Both the position numbers and the translations under genes were made by a program. Positions 33,540-44,099 of a stretch of 64,000 nucleotides of DNA are shown here, piece by piece; position 1 is the stretch's first letter, and each line of letters starts with the position of its first letter. The notes under the pieces are model-generated. The model was not told the DNA's origin. It was given only the letters and a program-made list of their open reading frames with translations, and did not search any database. Origin of the DNA: Achatina immaculata (taxonomy: Eukaryota; Mollusca; Gastropoda; Stylommatophora; Achatinidae); assembly GCA_009760885.1 (NCBI GenBank), contig CM019696.1, positions 47,562,017 through 47,626,016 on the forward strand. The letters run 5' to 3'.

Positions 33540-33965
33540 TGAGTGACAGAGAAACTGCTTCAGGAGAGTTGATCTTTAGATTTCCACTTCAAAAGAGTCA
33601 GTTTTTATACTTTCCTTTCCCAGAGAGTCAGTCTTTTGATTGGCCATTTCAATAGAGTCAGTCTTTAGATTAGCCATTTCAAGAGTCAGTCTTTAGATTA
33701 GCCATTTCAAGAGTCAGTCTTTAAAGTGTCCACTTCTGCAGAGTCAGTCTTTAGAGTGTCCAGTTTAGGAGAGTCAGTCTTTAAAATGTGCACCTCATTT
33801 GGGTCAATATTTATATTGTCTGCAAAACAAAATCAGTCGTTATAGACTGTCCACACCAGGAGAGTTGTCCCTTAGATTTTTCAGTTCATAAGTCTCAGTC
33901 TTTATAGCTTTTCCACTTTGTGAGAATCAGTCTTTGTATACTGTTTACTCCATGAGAATTGGTCT
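33540..33965 (+). repeat. degenerate minisatellite, about 30-bp unit
   Basis: About 13 diverged copies of a unit with GAGAGTCAGTCTTTAGATT and a following CCATTTCAA/CCACTTC. Copies differ at many positions, so the array is old. Confidence 0.8.
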
Positions 33966-34374
33966 TTTTTAACAATTTTTTATTATTCACTTTTGGAGAG
34001 TTATGCAGCAGTTTTGTTCTTTCTGCAGTTTTTCTGTTTATACATTTCTCTATTTTCTACATCTGGAGGAGGCCACATTAAGATAAGTTTTTTTTGTTTT
34101 TTTTGGTCTCGTTGTGCATGTAATCCTCGAAAAAGGCTCACGCCAAAATATCGAATGTTGTATGTTTTTCATTTATACATTTTCATACTTTCTATTCGTT
34201 TTTTCTCACTTTACTCACTCCCTCCCTCACTTTGTAAAACTGCACTATACACCTCTGTCTACCTGTTTTACTTACACCAGTTTTACTGCAGTTGCCATCC
34301 CTTTTATATGCAACAGTTAGAACTTACTAAGTTACGTTAAGCTGAATAAATAAGATTTTATTATCTTTTTCAAG
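33966..34374. other. intron 5, no feature recognised
   Basis: T-rich intron before exon 6. The motif GGCTCACGCC at about 34136 also occurs, inverted, in the 1.1-kb duplication near 1490; too short to assign. Confidence 0.45.
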
Positions 34375-34557
34375 GTCTAATGAGCTTAGACTTCAAGTTG
34401 TCCTGCAACTCTAGTGTTCTGAACAGCTGGAGTAACAACACGCTACAGCTCATTGGTGTCGTGGATACTCACTTTGCTCCTTCCCCAGCCATCAGTCAGG
34501 CAGAGAGAGGACAATCAGGCAGGTTCCTCAGATCTTTATGCCAGTACTTGATATTAG
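34375..34557 (+). CDS. PLEKHM1: PLEKHM1-like exon 6: end of RUN domain and start of linker
   Basis: Acceptor TATCTTTTTCAAG, donor ATTAG|GTCAGC chosen because it alone gives the phase needed by the next exon; an upstream GCAG|GTTCCT at 34522 does not fit. Two bases, 60 codons, one base. LMSLDFKLSCNSSVLNSW matches LTSLSFELSYKSAILNEW of vertebrate PLEKHM1 (from memory), the last helices of the RUN domain. After the tryptophan the sequence becomes low in similarity and passes into the linker. Confidence 0.87.
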
Positions 34558-35323
34558 GTCAGCTGTCTTCTCACATGTTATGCTAGAAATCAGGGGGACA
34601 AAAATCACAGAGTGCATTGAAAGATATTGAATAAAATATACAATCATATCTGCTGCTCATAGGTGAGTTGGGTTCTAAACCTTTGCCAGAAACTAGAGCA
34701 TAAATTGTTTCATGTGCATGTGTGTATAAAAGCCTAATAACATATATCCTTCTGTATATTATGTGGGAATAGGAGTCAGTTCAATGCACAGTAAAATGAT
34801 GCCAGATGGCTACCTCTTTGGTGCTGAGTGGACAAAGTCAAAAACAGCAGAAAGAACAAAACGAATGCTGATTATATGGAACACAGATATAGTTGAATAT
34901 ATGCAGTTAAGTAGACCTTGAATGTGAAAAGACTTTTCTGTACTGGAAAGCAAGAAAGAATCACTGTTAAATTATAAGTTTGTAAAACATATTTATTAGA
35001 ATATTTCCAGTGCTTTTGAATTAGTGTTAAATTTCAGTTTGAAAAAATATTTTGTTGTTTATAAATGAATGAAAATAAAGTAGTAGTCACTAAGAATAAA
35101 CTATATATTTCTAACAAACAGTGACAAGTAGCTGAAGTTGTAAACATGCTGAATCCATGCCCATGGCAACATAGAGATAAGATTCTGCAGCATGATAACA
35201 ATTCGTATTATAACTTTTTTTTCTTTATCAGTTATACAGAGCTAAATGCCTTATGAAAATGCTGTTTTTAGAAGCTCACACAAAATCCAGGTAGTGAAAT
35301 GAAAATATTTTCATCTTTGCTAG
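34558..35323. other. intron 6, no feature recognised
   Basis: Short AT-rich intron without recognised repeats. Confidence 0.6.
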
Positions 35324-36592
35324 GTTCACTGCCTCCAAAGGAGCTCAGAGAAAAAGATCAGAAGATTAGCAAAGTTGAAGAGCCCATGGCAGTGTCTAGA
35401 GATGCTCCAGCAGCTTCCCAGGGTGTAGATTCTTCCATGTTCAGAAGCATTCCAGATGTGGAAGAACTACAGCACACTGGTGACCTCAGAAAGAGTCTTG
35501 TTGCAGACGTGGCACTCTCTGTGTCAGAAAGTTCATCTTCCTCTCATTTGTCATGCCCAGATCCTGATGTTGGAGCAGCCAGTCTTGCTGAAGTTGGGGC
35601 ACCAGAAACAGTGACCAGAGAGATTTCTGCTGAACTGCCATCTGTGCACTCAAGAGATGAAAGTGACAATCTCTCAGAAAAGTCCAGCTCTTTAGCATTT
35701 CCAGACTACCATTGTCGAGAAAAAGAGCAAGAGGAAAGCACTGAACATATGCTTAGGTTGCCAGAGAGAGTGGATCATTTATTTGATGATGAGACTGAAG
35801 AAAGACTAAAATCACTGGTGGTGCTAGATGAAGCAGGTAATTTTGATTACCAGGCTTCTCCTACCAGACCACGAAGTAGAAGAGTTGATGAAGAAGACCT
35901 CAGGCATTTATGTTCCAGCAGTTATTCCCCTCCTACCACTTTGGGAAGATCTAGTGCTCAACAGTTTTCTGATCAGCATGAAAAAATCCAAGGTATTGTA
36001 TACACAACATTTAGAAGCCATCACAAGAAGTCTCACCTACATTCAGATGTTGCTGAGGAGCATAACTTGCCTCCAGACAGAGTAGGTGGAACAAATGATG
36101 CTGTAACACCAGCTGTTGATGAAAGTGGAGTGCAGATTATGAATGAAACAACAGAAAAGGAATTGGGAGCTCTTCAGATATACTCATTGGTACCAGCTGA
36201 GCCTGAAGAAGTTATTCAGTCATCCATGTCTTTATCAGATGAGCAGAGAAACTCTGTGCAGTCCAGGGAGGGGCATGAGGATTGTAAAAATGATGGGAAC
36301 ATTCTTGTTATTGACAGTAATAATACTCATTTAGATGGCTGCTCTAATTTCCATCACTCAGCACGCAAAGAACATGACAAGGGCGACAGTGCTGAGGAAG
36401 TTACAAACAGCAGAACCCAGGAGAATTCAAGTGAGCCACGTCAGATCAGAAACACCGAAGAAGCTGAGGTAGAGAGTGAGGTGAGCATGTCCCCCGGTCG
36501 TTTTGGCAACAGTCTCAGCAGTTTGAGCGGATGGTCTTCTGAAATTGAGTCTAAAAGAGAAAGGAAACGACAAAAAGCTGACAGGAAGAGAG
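35324..36592 (+). CDS. PLEKHM1: PLEKHM1-like exon 7: long serine-rich, acidic linker
   Basis: Acceptor TTTGCTAG|GTTCA, donor AGAG|GTAAAT. Two bases, 422 codons, one base: the largest exon of the gene. The peptide is rich in Ser, Glu and Asp, with poly-serine (SESSSSSHLS), many SxxE and SP sites, and a basic end (KRERKRQKADRKR) just before the donor. No fold is recognised; it is expected to be disordered. In this family the region between the RUN and C-terminal domains carries the HOPS- and LC3-binding elements. Unlike the shadow frames, this frame is open for more than 1.2 kb in non-repetitive DNA, with no transposon similarity, supporting a real coding exon. A near-C-terminal block SSLSGWSSEIES stands out as aromatic and acidic. 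Confidence 0.85.
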
Positions 36593-36774
36593 GTAAATGT
36601 TCAGTTGAACACAGTTTATTTATATGAACTTTTTAAGGCCTGTTTGTATTTTATTGTTGCTACTCATTGAGTCTGCAAGCTAAAAACATTTGACAGACAA
36701 TGCCTAAACACAGAAATTTGCCATCTTTAAAGTTGTTTAATGGGAGGGGGGGTGAAAGAGACTACTAGAGTGAT

Positions 36775-36905
36775 GGTCAAAACCATCTTACAACTCTCAA
36801 GTGGTGTTTCCAGTAACAGGTAAAGCCAGGCCAGTGGGGGAGTGGGGCATTGTTATGGTTCCCATAGTGATGGAGGCTTATGAAGAGGTGCTGTATCTTT
36901 CCCTG
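36775..36905 (+). repeat. interspersed repeat R, partial
   Basis: Shares AGTAACAGGTAAAGCCAGGC-like and CATAGTGATGGAGGCTTATG-like blocks with the copies at 17.5 and 62.4 kb. In intron 7. Confidence 0.6.
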
Positions 36906-37178
36906 TTTTTAGCTTTACTCTGGGTCGTCAAAGAAAAAAGAAAGAAATAGCTGGCATAACCCTCTGCCCATTTGACACAGTATTGTGCTTCAGTGTTTGC
37001 ACAGCCAAAAAAACTTCATGTCCTTCTTTTCAGGTAGGTAGAGTAACACCAGAGCTGTTCAGTTTTAAGTGTAGGTAGGTGGGATAGCGGGATACATGTT
37101 GAAGATTCTGCTTATTTAACATCTTAACTTTTGTCATGACTGAAGAATGTCAATACTTATTTGTTTGTGTCTTGTTAG

Positions 37179-37354
37179 CAGAAAGTTTTGCTTCCATGCT
37201 GCGTACGTACTCACCTGTGTTGGCCCAGGCATCGCAGGCAGTGACGCTGAACCAGGTGATAGAGACTTTACCCTGTGACCATGATTATGAAGAAGAAGAA
37301 GAAGATCATAAATCCAGATCAGATTCTCCTGCCCAAAATGCTGAAACAGTGCAG
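37179..37354 (+). CDS. PLEKHM1: PLEKHM1-like exon 8: linker with acidic run
   Basis: Two bases and 58 codons ending in phase 0 at GTGCAG|GTAAAG. The acceptor is a tandem NAGNAG (TAGCAG): use of the first AG gives an extra alanine, the second starts three bases later at 37182. Both keep the frame. The peptide contains ESFASMLRTYSPVLAQASQ and LNQVIETLPCDHDYEEEEED, a probable helix followed by a strongly acidic stretch. I recognise no named domain. The open frame continues past the donor into the intron by chance. Confidence 0.78.
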
Positions 37355-37764
37355 GTAAAGTATCATTATGTTTTTATCTTTTTATTTTTGCTGCGTTTTT
37401 CCACTTACTTATCTTCATACTTTATCTGGATTTCATGTACCATAAAGTATTACCATGAACATGCTCAGTGGCTTTATTTCAGTAGAAAGTCAAGTAGGAT
37501 TGGAGACAGGCAAAGATTTTCATTGCATATTCCAGGAGCACATCAGCTGTGTTTTCAGCATTGTCATATATTTAAGCCCTTGACCTTAGTATGGAAATTG
37601 TTTTCATTTATTTGCCATGTAAACTAAGATGTAGTCCCATGTCCATGGGCTGATTTTTACACAGACATCTATATCCTCCTTCAATCACCCAGAGTATTAT
37701 ATATATGTGCTCTTTTGCAGGTGAATATTCTTCAAATTCAAAATGAGTTTTCATAATGCAAGTG

Positions 37765-37985
37765 CCATTGGTGGTGTAGGGGTTAGTGCACTTGCTGATC
37801 AGAAGATCCCTGGTTCAGTTTCACACTTGGGCATGAGGGTTCACCCAGCCTCAGAAAATGGGCACCAGGGATTTCCCTTAGGAAAATAAAAGCAGCGAGG
37901 ATAGGGACTGGCATCCCTACCTCAGATACCGTAGTTGCCTAGAACTGTGAAGCCACTAACACTTCACACCTTATGGCATGCAAAT
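37765..37985 (+). mobile_element. tRNA-derived SINE
   Basis: A-box region GTGGTGTAGGGGTTAGTGCA (about 37771-37790) and B box GGTTCAGTTTC (37812-37822), followed by about 150 bp of body. In intron 8. Confidence 0.72.
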
Positions 37986-39183
37986 ACTACAGGGCATAGA
38001 TTTTTTTTTTTTCTCATAATGCAGGCTTGAAAAATGAAGAGAAAGCAGAAAATAACATTCAAGATAAAAGTATAGCATGTCAGCACAATGTTATATTTAA
38101 AAAAGTTGTCAGACTCTGTCTCATATTCGTTGCATAAACATGAGAAGTCTGTTCCATTCCTTTGGTCTAGGGAGACATTTCTTCCTAGATAATATAGCTG
38201 CACTTTTGGTTATCTGACTAGGTCATCTGATTAGGTTACCAACAGGACTTTGTTTGGACTTGGCATCAAAGCTAGACATGACCACACATTGTAGGACACC
38301 AGAAAACAAGCCATAGCAGAGAATATAAAACTCCATCAGCTAAATCATTGAAAAGCTTTGTTGTCACCTTTCTAGGAAACATGATAATCTACTTTTTTTC
38401 TGTTTATTTAGAACATTTTTTTTTAAAGTTCTTCTAGTCTTCTGTGTTATAATATTCCAGATTTGTGTTCCATGGTCACTTTATAGCCAAAGTGAAATGG
38501 CCAAAGAGTTTTGGTTTTTTTTTTTTTTTACTGAAAATTACAACTTCGTAATATTTATTTGTAGCAAGATTAGTTGCCAACATTTTCACTTTATATTTTA
38601 TCAGACTTTGTTTTTTTAAATTTTGTAAAAAGTTCTTCATTACTAATTTATCTGTGCAAAGATTTTCAGCAGCGATACTTAGCAAAGCAGATGACATTTT
38701 ATAAAATATGATCTCTTCATGGAATTCATTTAATAGTTTTGTTTCAGGGTTATATTTGTCTCGGTGCCGCATGCACAGTTAATGTATATATGTCCATGGA
38801 GTGTAAATCTGTAACAGTGTTTACACTCAGAGACGTGTAACAAAATTTTGGGTTATTCATGAAAATTTTTCCATTAGACAGTCAGCTGCAGGTCTACATG
38901 TGGATCTGCTACATTACTTAATTGTGCTGTGAGAAAGATTTCAAACTGCATGTCACACATTACCTGTTAGCTGTCTGAATGCTTGAATTTTACATAGTAA
39001 CTAAAATTTCCCTCAGGTTACATATAATGTGACAAGACGTTCATGATGGTGCTAGTGAACATTATGAACACTTGTCACCCTAATAGGACAAAGTGTTATT
39101 TCTTATTATGCTTAAGTAACGAGCATTCAGAGTAACAAGTTTTTTGGGGATGCTATGTACAGACAGAATTCAAGGAAGGTTAC
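37986..39183. other. intron 8, partly an old repeat
   Basis: 37995-38130 shares GATAAAAGTATA, TTAAAAAAGTT and TCAGACTCTGTCTC blocks with 41495-41615, so both are copies of an unnamed repeat. The remainder shows nothing. Confidence 0.5.
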
Positions 39184-39316
39184 TGTGGTATAGTTGATGA
39201 TGGGGTGTTTTCTTGTGGCACAGTTGATGATGGGGTGTTTTCTTGTGGCACAGTTGATGATGGGGTGTTTTCTTGTGGCATAGTTGATGATGGGGTGTTT
39301 TCTTGTGGCATAGCTG
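39184..39316 (+). repeat. 30-bp minisatellite, about 4.5 copies
   Basis: Unit built on AGTTGATGATGGGGTGTTTT plus CTTGTGGCAC; copies nearly identical, so recently expanded. A run of G follows at about 39401-39410. Confidence 0.92.
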
Positions 39317-39699
39317 GCAAGTCTGATTTAGAAAATTAGTGGATTAATGTGTTTCAGTTAAGATCAGTGGTTGCCAGAGTGAGCAGTAAACTTCTGTCGG
39401 GGGGGGGGGAGAAGGGACTGAAGGGAAAGGAGACAGCAGGGAGACATTAAAAGCTGAAGGAAAAACACTTGTGGAGGCACCAGGGATGTAGTGTTGAAAG
39501 TTTAAGGGCCATTAACCTGAAATATTTATTTTGAGAATCACTGAATCAGACAACAAAAAAAAAAAGAGTTGGGAAATGATTATCTAGTCCTCATGCAATT
39601 CTTTCTTCATGTTTCATATTAAAACTATTTTAAAATTACATCTGGTTTGTAAAGAAAAGCCTTTAGATCGTTCATGATCTTTTGTTACTGTTAATGCAG

Positions 39700-39777
39700 T
39701 GGAATGATTCAGGGCTGGAGGATTTTGAAGTTCTGAAGTCCCCAACGGAGTTATTTTGCGGGCAGGTAGAGGCTAAT
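39700..39777 (+). CDS. PLEKHM1: PLEKHM1-like exon 9: small exon with candidate LC3-interacting motif
   Basis: Acceptor TGTTAATGCAG; donor AAT|GTGAGT is preferred to the weaker CAG|GTAGAG at 39765. Either gives phase 0 at both ends (26 or 22 codons). The peptide begins WNDSGLEDFEVLKSP. LEDFEVL is a textbook LC3-interacting (LIR/AIM) pattern, with acidic residues before F-x-x-L. Vertebrate PLEKHM1 has its LIR (EWVNV, from memory) in the corresponding part of the chain. This exon is short and its assignment rests on phase, splice quality and the motif. Confidence 0.68.
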
Positions 39778-40169
39778 GTGAGTTGTGTACACAATTTTTT
39801 TGTGCCTAATGCATGGTAGGATATTTTGCACTATATTCTGTAGTCAGTAGTGTATTCTGTCTTCGATGTTTCCCATTTTTGTTTTTTACTTGGCATTTGT
39901 TTTTCTGTTTATTATTTACAAGAGCATTGTTGTTGTTGTTGTTGTGCATATTTTGGCTTTATTTGTTCAAAGACTTGGCAGCAGAGATCATCTGAAATGT
40001 AAACTTGACATTTTTCACACTGGAAGACTATTTAGATAGCAAATGAAAAGACCATTTGGTGGCATCTGTAGGAAAATAGGCACAGTATTTAGATAACATA
40101 GAAGGCAGTAATGGAAGCAAAATTGATTGTGTTGGAGGAATGAATGCACTATAGATAATGAATGGCTTT

Positions 40170-40570
40170 TGTTGTCAGGCAGCAGAACCATAGAGCAAGA
40201 ATGCTGTTCTACCAGGCCAGTGAGCCATAGATCAAGAATGCTGTTCTACCAGGCCAGTGAGCCATAGATCAAGAATGCTGTTCTACCAGGCCAGTGAGCC
40301 ATAGATCAAGAATGCTGTTCTACCAGGCCAGTGAGCCATAGATCAAGAATGCTGTTCTACCAGGCCAGTGAGCCATAGATCAAGAATGCTGTTCTACCAG
40401 GCCAGAGAGTCATAGATCACGAATGCTGTTTTATCAGACCAGTGAGCCATAGATAAAAGAGTGCTGTTCTATTTTGGCCAGAGAGTCATAGATCACGAAT
40501 GCTGTTTATCAGGCCAGTGAGCCATAGATCAAGAATGCTGTTCTGTTAGGCCAGTGAGCCATAGGTTGAG
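40170..40570 (+). repeat. 37-bp minisatellite, about ten copies
   Basis: Unit built on GTGAGCCATAGATCAAGAAT and GCTGTTCTACCAGGCCA. The central copies are identical; the last four have substitutions and indels. In intron 9. Confidence 0.93.
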
Positions 40571-40829
40571 ACCCTTTTTTACCTTCTAGCAGTGCTTCTG
40601 GTAAACATATTTAAAAAAAAAAATTTCCCGCAGTAGACTTGAGCAAAGTCGTTAACTATTTAGGACTTAACTTCACGTGATAGTCTGTTTTTCCTGGTTG
40701 CTGGTGTGCCTCGCCTTGCAAGCAGATATTCTTTATTTTCAGATGCTGTATTGTACAGCATTAGTGTCTTGGATACCATTTTTCACATTTATGGTAAGCA
40801 CTGGATTATTGTATAAACTGATTACTGTA

Positions 40830-41430
40830 TTTATAACTTTTCTGCGGTGCTGTGGAAAGGAACAGACAGAACTACAAAAATAAGATTTTTAAGAGCTTGG
40901 ATTTTTTCCATCACACCATATACCTGTGAGACCTGGACACTTAACAAAACAGCTGACTCATAATGCCTTTCAATGTAAATGCTACAGAGGAATTCTTCAT
41001 ATATCATGGACATAAAAAAAAGAACAATTATATCCATACTACGAGAACTTAATATTGAAGAAGGTTGACTAGTAAGGAAGATTAAACAGAGAAAACTTAA
41101 ATATTTTGGACATATTAATTGCCATGATAATTTAGAAGATAGTCTTGGAAGGAAAGCAATGGTAAACTATCTTCTGGAAATATACCAAGAAACTCAAACA
41201 GCAACATAGAAAGTCAGATAGGACAAAGAAAACTTAAATATTTTGGACACGTTAAATGTCATGATAATCTAGAGAAGAAAGAGAGAAAGACCGAGGTGAA
41301 GATGGCTGCAAGACATCGTTGATGATCTGTGAATGGATGCATCAACAGCAGGGCATCTTGCTTACAACCAAGAGGCCTACAGGAGAGCTGTTAGGGAGGC
41401 AAACTTCCGCAAATGACTGACTGACTACTA
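40830..41430 (+). mobile_element. LINE E 3' end
   Basis: Broken frames of a LINE C-terminus: RTTKIRFLRAWIFS-like start, then RKLKYFGHVKCHDN near 41225 (an earlier diverged copy of the block is near 41090), and ASCLQPRGLQESC-like end near 41370. The tail ATGACTGACTGACT matches the (CAGT)n end of the inverted copy at 60.4 kb. Confidence 0.7.
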
Positions 41431-41813
41431 TGCTTAATTTGCTGTTCGTAGTAATTCCAGTGGACATGTACATTAAAATAAACAAATCTTACAAAACTGA
41501 AGGGAAAGCTGAAACAACATTTGTGATAAAAGTATAACATATTATGTCTTGTTTGTTTTCTTTACACAAACTCATATTAAAAAAGTTATCAGACTCTGTC
41601 TCTTGTAAATATGAAAATTTAAGTGAACTTTACATTCATCTTCTGTGTGCTTAGGATGAATACTTGCAGCACATCAAGTGGTTTATTTTTATTGTAATGT
41701 TGTTCAGTTTTTGCTTGGGTATGGGTGTTACTGCTTTTAGCTTTGTTCATTTTGTTAATTGTTTTTTTTTTTTGTGTGTCATCTCTGTGCATGAATTATT
41801 TTTCTCTTTGCAG

Positions 41814-43100
41814 TGTATTTAAGAAGACGTGATAACCAACTGTTGAATTTGTTAAACAAACTGGAAGAAAAAAAAAAAGTACAAGAGAATGTCTGTCAAC
41901 ATACAGTGTGTATGGATGATGGATGTACTCTAAACATTTCTGTCTCCAAAAACTGAACAAATTTCATGCAGTTTGTAACAAGTCAAAACTCAACAGTTTT
42001 TTTTTTCCTCCCTGGCTATTCTGGTTCATTACCTGCATGTCCAGCCTGGTGACTTTGTTACAGAAGGCTCTGTAATATCAGTGACAAAATTGTTCCCATG
42101 TATGCAAGTCTACATCCAGATTACTTAAATTAGGTTTAAACATATTTTAACCTCTAATGAAGTCAGGGTTAAAAATATTTTAACCTGTAATGAAGTCAGG
42201 TTTAAACATATTTTAACCTCTAATGAAGATTGGCTTTATTTTAGCCTCTAATAAAATTGGGTTTAAACAGATTTTAACCTCCATATCTTCTGAAAGGATA
42301 AAGTTCTATGATGGCTGTTACTAGTCTTCTGAAACTGAATTTTTTTTTTTTTTTTAAACAGATGATGTTATTTTTATGTACAAAATTCTAATTATTTCCT
42401 TTCTTTTTTATATACACATTTAATGTCACAAAAATAAGTTAAATAGCATTCCTCACTAAATGTGGTAAAGATTTAGATGGCACTTTCAAAAAATAATTAT
42501 GTGTGAGTAATTGTACCCTCATATTTAGAGCTTTGAAGTAACTGTTGTATATCGTCATGCACAGCTTGGGGTAGGATCATTATTTCTAGAGGACTTATAT
42601 TTACTGACAATGAAATAATCCTGATTAATGTAAATCTGTTTCACATATATTCTCATGAAAACATTTAGAATGGAACCCTTTTTTGTTATGATTTAATGTC
42701 TTGCTGATGTAATTCATACTTTCTGTCAGCTTTGTCATACAAAGTGGCTGTCATTCCAGACAAATAATATTCGGAATGCTTGTAATATAGTTTAGACAAT
42801 AATCACAATATGACAGCATTATAAAAAGATAAATTTTACCGTCTGTTTTTAAAAAATGAAATGCTTCATTAAGATTTGATTTATGCAACAGCTTCATTTC
42901 ACCATTTTGTTTCATTTTGCTTTTATGTATTTTTTCTGTTTTAAGGTTGCTTTTAAAATTTATGACATTTTAAAAAAATGTAAAAAGATGAACAAATAAT
43001 TAGACTGAGTGATGATTTATTGATGGCCCATTTTGTGATGAAATAAATTTTGTAGTTTATCTTGTCATTATTTCAGAAGGTTAATAAAATTTTGTTTAAA
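41814..43100 (+). other. possible alternative last exon with 3' UTR and poly(A) signals
   Basis: A strong acceptor (TTTTTCTCTTTGCAG, ending 41813) opens this AT-rich, largely non-repetitive stretch; AATAAA motifs occur at 42042-42047-like spacing near its end, namely about 43042-43047 and 43083-43088. Spliced from the phase-0 donor of exon 9 it would add only Cys-Ile and a stop (TAA at 41820). Read from a phase-1 donor such as that of exon 7 it would add YLRRRDNQLLNLLNKLEEKK and then about 26 more residues to TGA at 41954-41956, a charged, coil-like tail. Either would make a RUN-plus-linker protein without the Rubicon-homology domain. No transcript evidence is available. Confidence 0.4.
42125..42285 (+). 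repeat. short tandem array, about 42-bp unit
   Basis: Four to five diverged copies of a unit containing TTTAAACATATTTTAACCTC and TAATGAAG, inside the possible 3' UTR. Confidence 0.7.
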
Positions 43101-43259
43101 TTTTAAATCGGTATTTTGTATATGAGAAACTTTGAAACAGAGTTAGTGTCAAAGTTTATTTGTCTAGGAAATCTTTGACAGAGGATAAAAAGGATTAATG
43201 ACGATTGGTGATCTTCATCAGCAGACTTTGAGTTCATTGTGGCTTATACTGCAGAGAAG

Positions 43260-44090
43260 AACATTTAATACTGGCATTGAGATGATTGTGGAGTAGGCCA
43301 CAATGGCTGTTCTTTATACTGGCATTGAGATGATAATGGAGTAGGCCACAATGGCTGTTCTTTTTACTGGCATTGAGATGATTGTGGAGTAGGCCACAAT
43401 GGCTGTTCTTTTACTGGCATTGAAATGATAATGGAGTAGGCCACAATGGCTGTTCTTTTTACTGGCATTGAGATGATTGTGGAGTAGGCCACAGTGGCTA
43501 TTCTTTTTACTGGCATTGAGATGATTGTGGAGTAGGCCACAATGGCTGTTCTTTATACTGGCATTGAGATAATAATGGAGTAGGCCACAATGGCTGTTCT
43601 TTTTACTGGCATTGAGATGATTGTGGAGTAGGCCACAATGGCTGTTCTTTTTACTGGCATTGAAATGATAATGGAGTAGGCCACAATGGCTGTTCTTTTT
43701 ACTGGCATTGAGATGATTGTGGAGTAGGCCATGTGGCTATTCTTTTTACTGGCATTGAGATGATTGTGGAGTAGGCCACAATGGCTGTTCTTTATACTGG
43801 CATTGAGATGATAATGGAGTAGGCCACAATGGCTGTTCTTTTTACTGGCATTGAGATGATTGTGGAGTAGGCCACAATGGCTGTTCTTTTTACTGGCATT
43901 GAGATGATTGTGGAGTAGGCCACAATGGCTATTCTTTATACTGGTACTGAGATGATAGTGGAGTAGGCCACAGTGGCAGTGCTTTATACTGGCATTGAGA
44001 TGATTGTGGAGTAGGCCACAGTGGCAGTGCTTTATACTGGCATTGAGATGATTGTGGAGTAGGCCACAGTGGCTGCACTTTTCGACAAGT
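43260..44090 (+). repeat. 48-bp minisatellite, about 17 copies
   Basis: Unit built on GGCATTGAGATGATTGTGGA, GTAGGCCACAATGGCTGTTC and TTTTTACT. Two subtypes (GATTGTGG and GATAATGG) alternate in part. Because 48 is a multiple of three, the minus strand 44101-43553 stays open for 182 codons of a 16-residue repeat (HCGLLHNHLNAS); I regard this as a by-product. Confidence 0.95.
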
Positions 44091-44099
44091 TCCTCCAAC

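Noticed and set aside
34375..34522. Shorter exon 6 ending at GCAG|GTTCCT
   Set aside because: Its phase does not match exon 7, while the donor at 34557 does.
39700..39765. Shorter exon 9 ending at CAG|GTAGAG
   Set aside because: Phase is compatible but the donor is weaker than GTGAGT twelve bases later; could still be a minor form.
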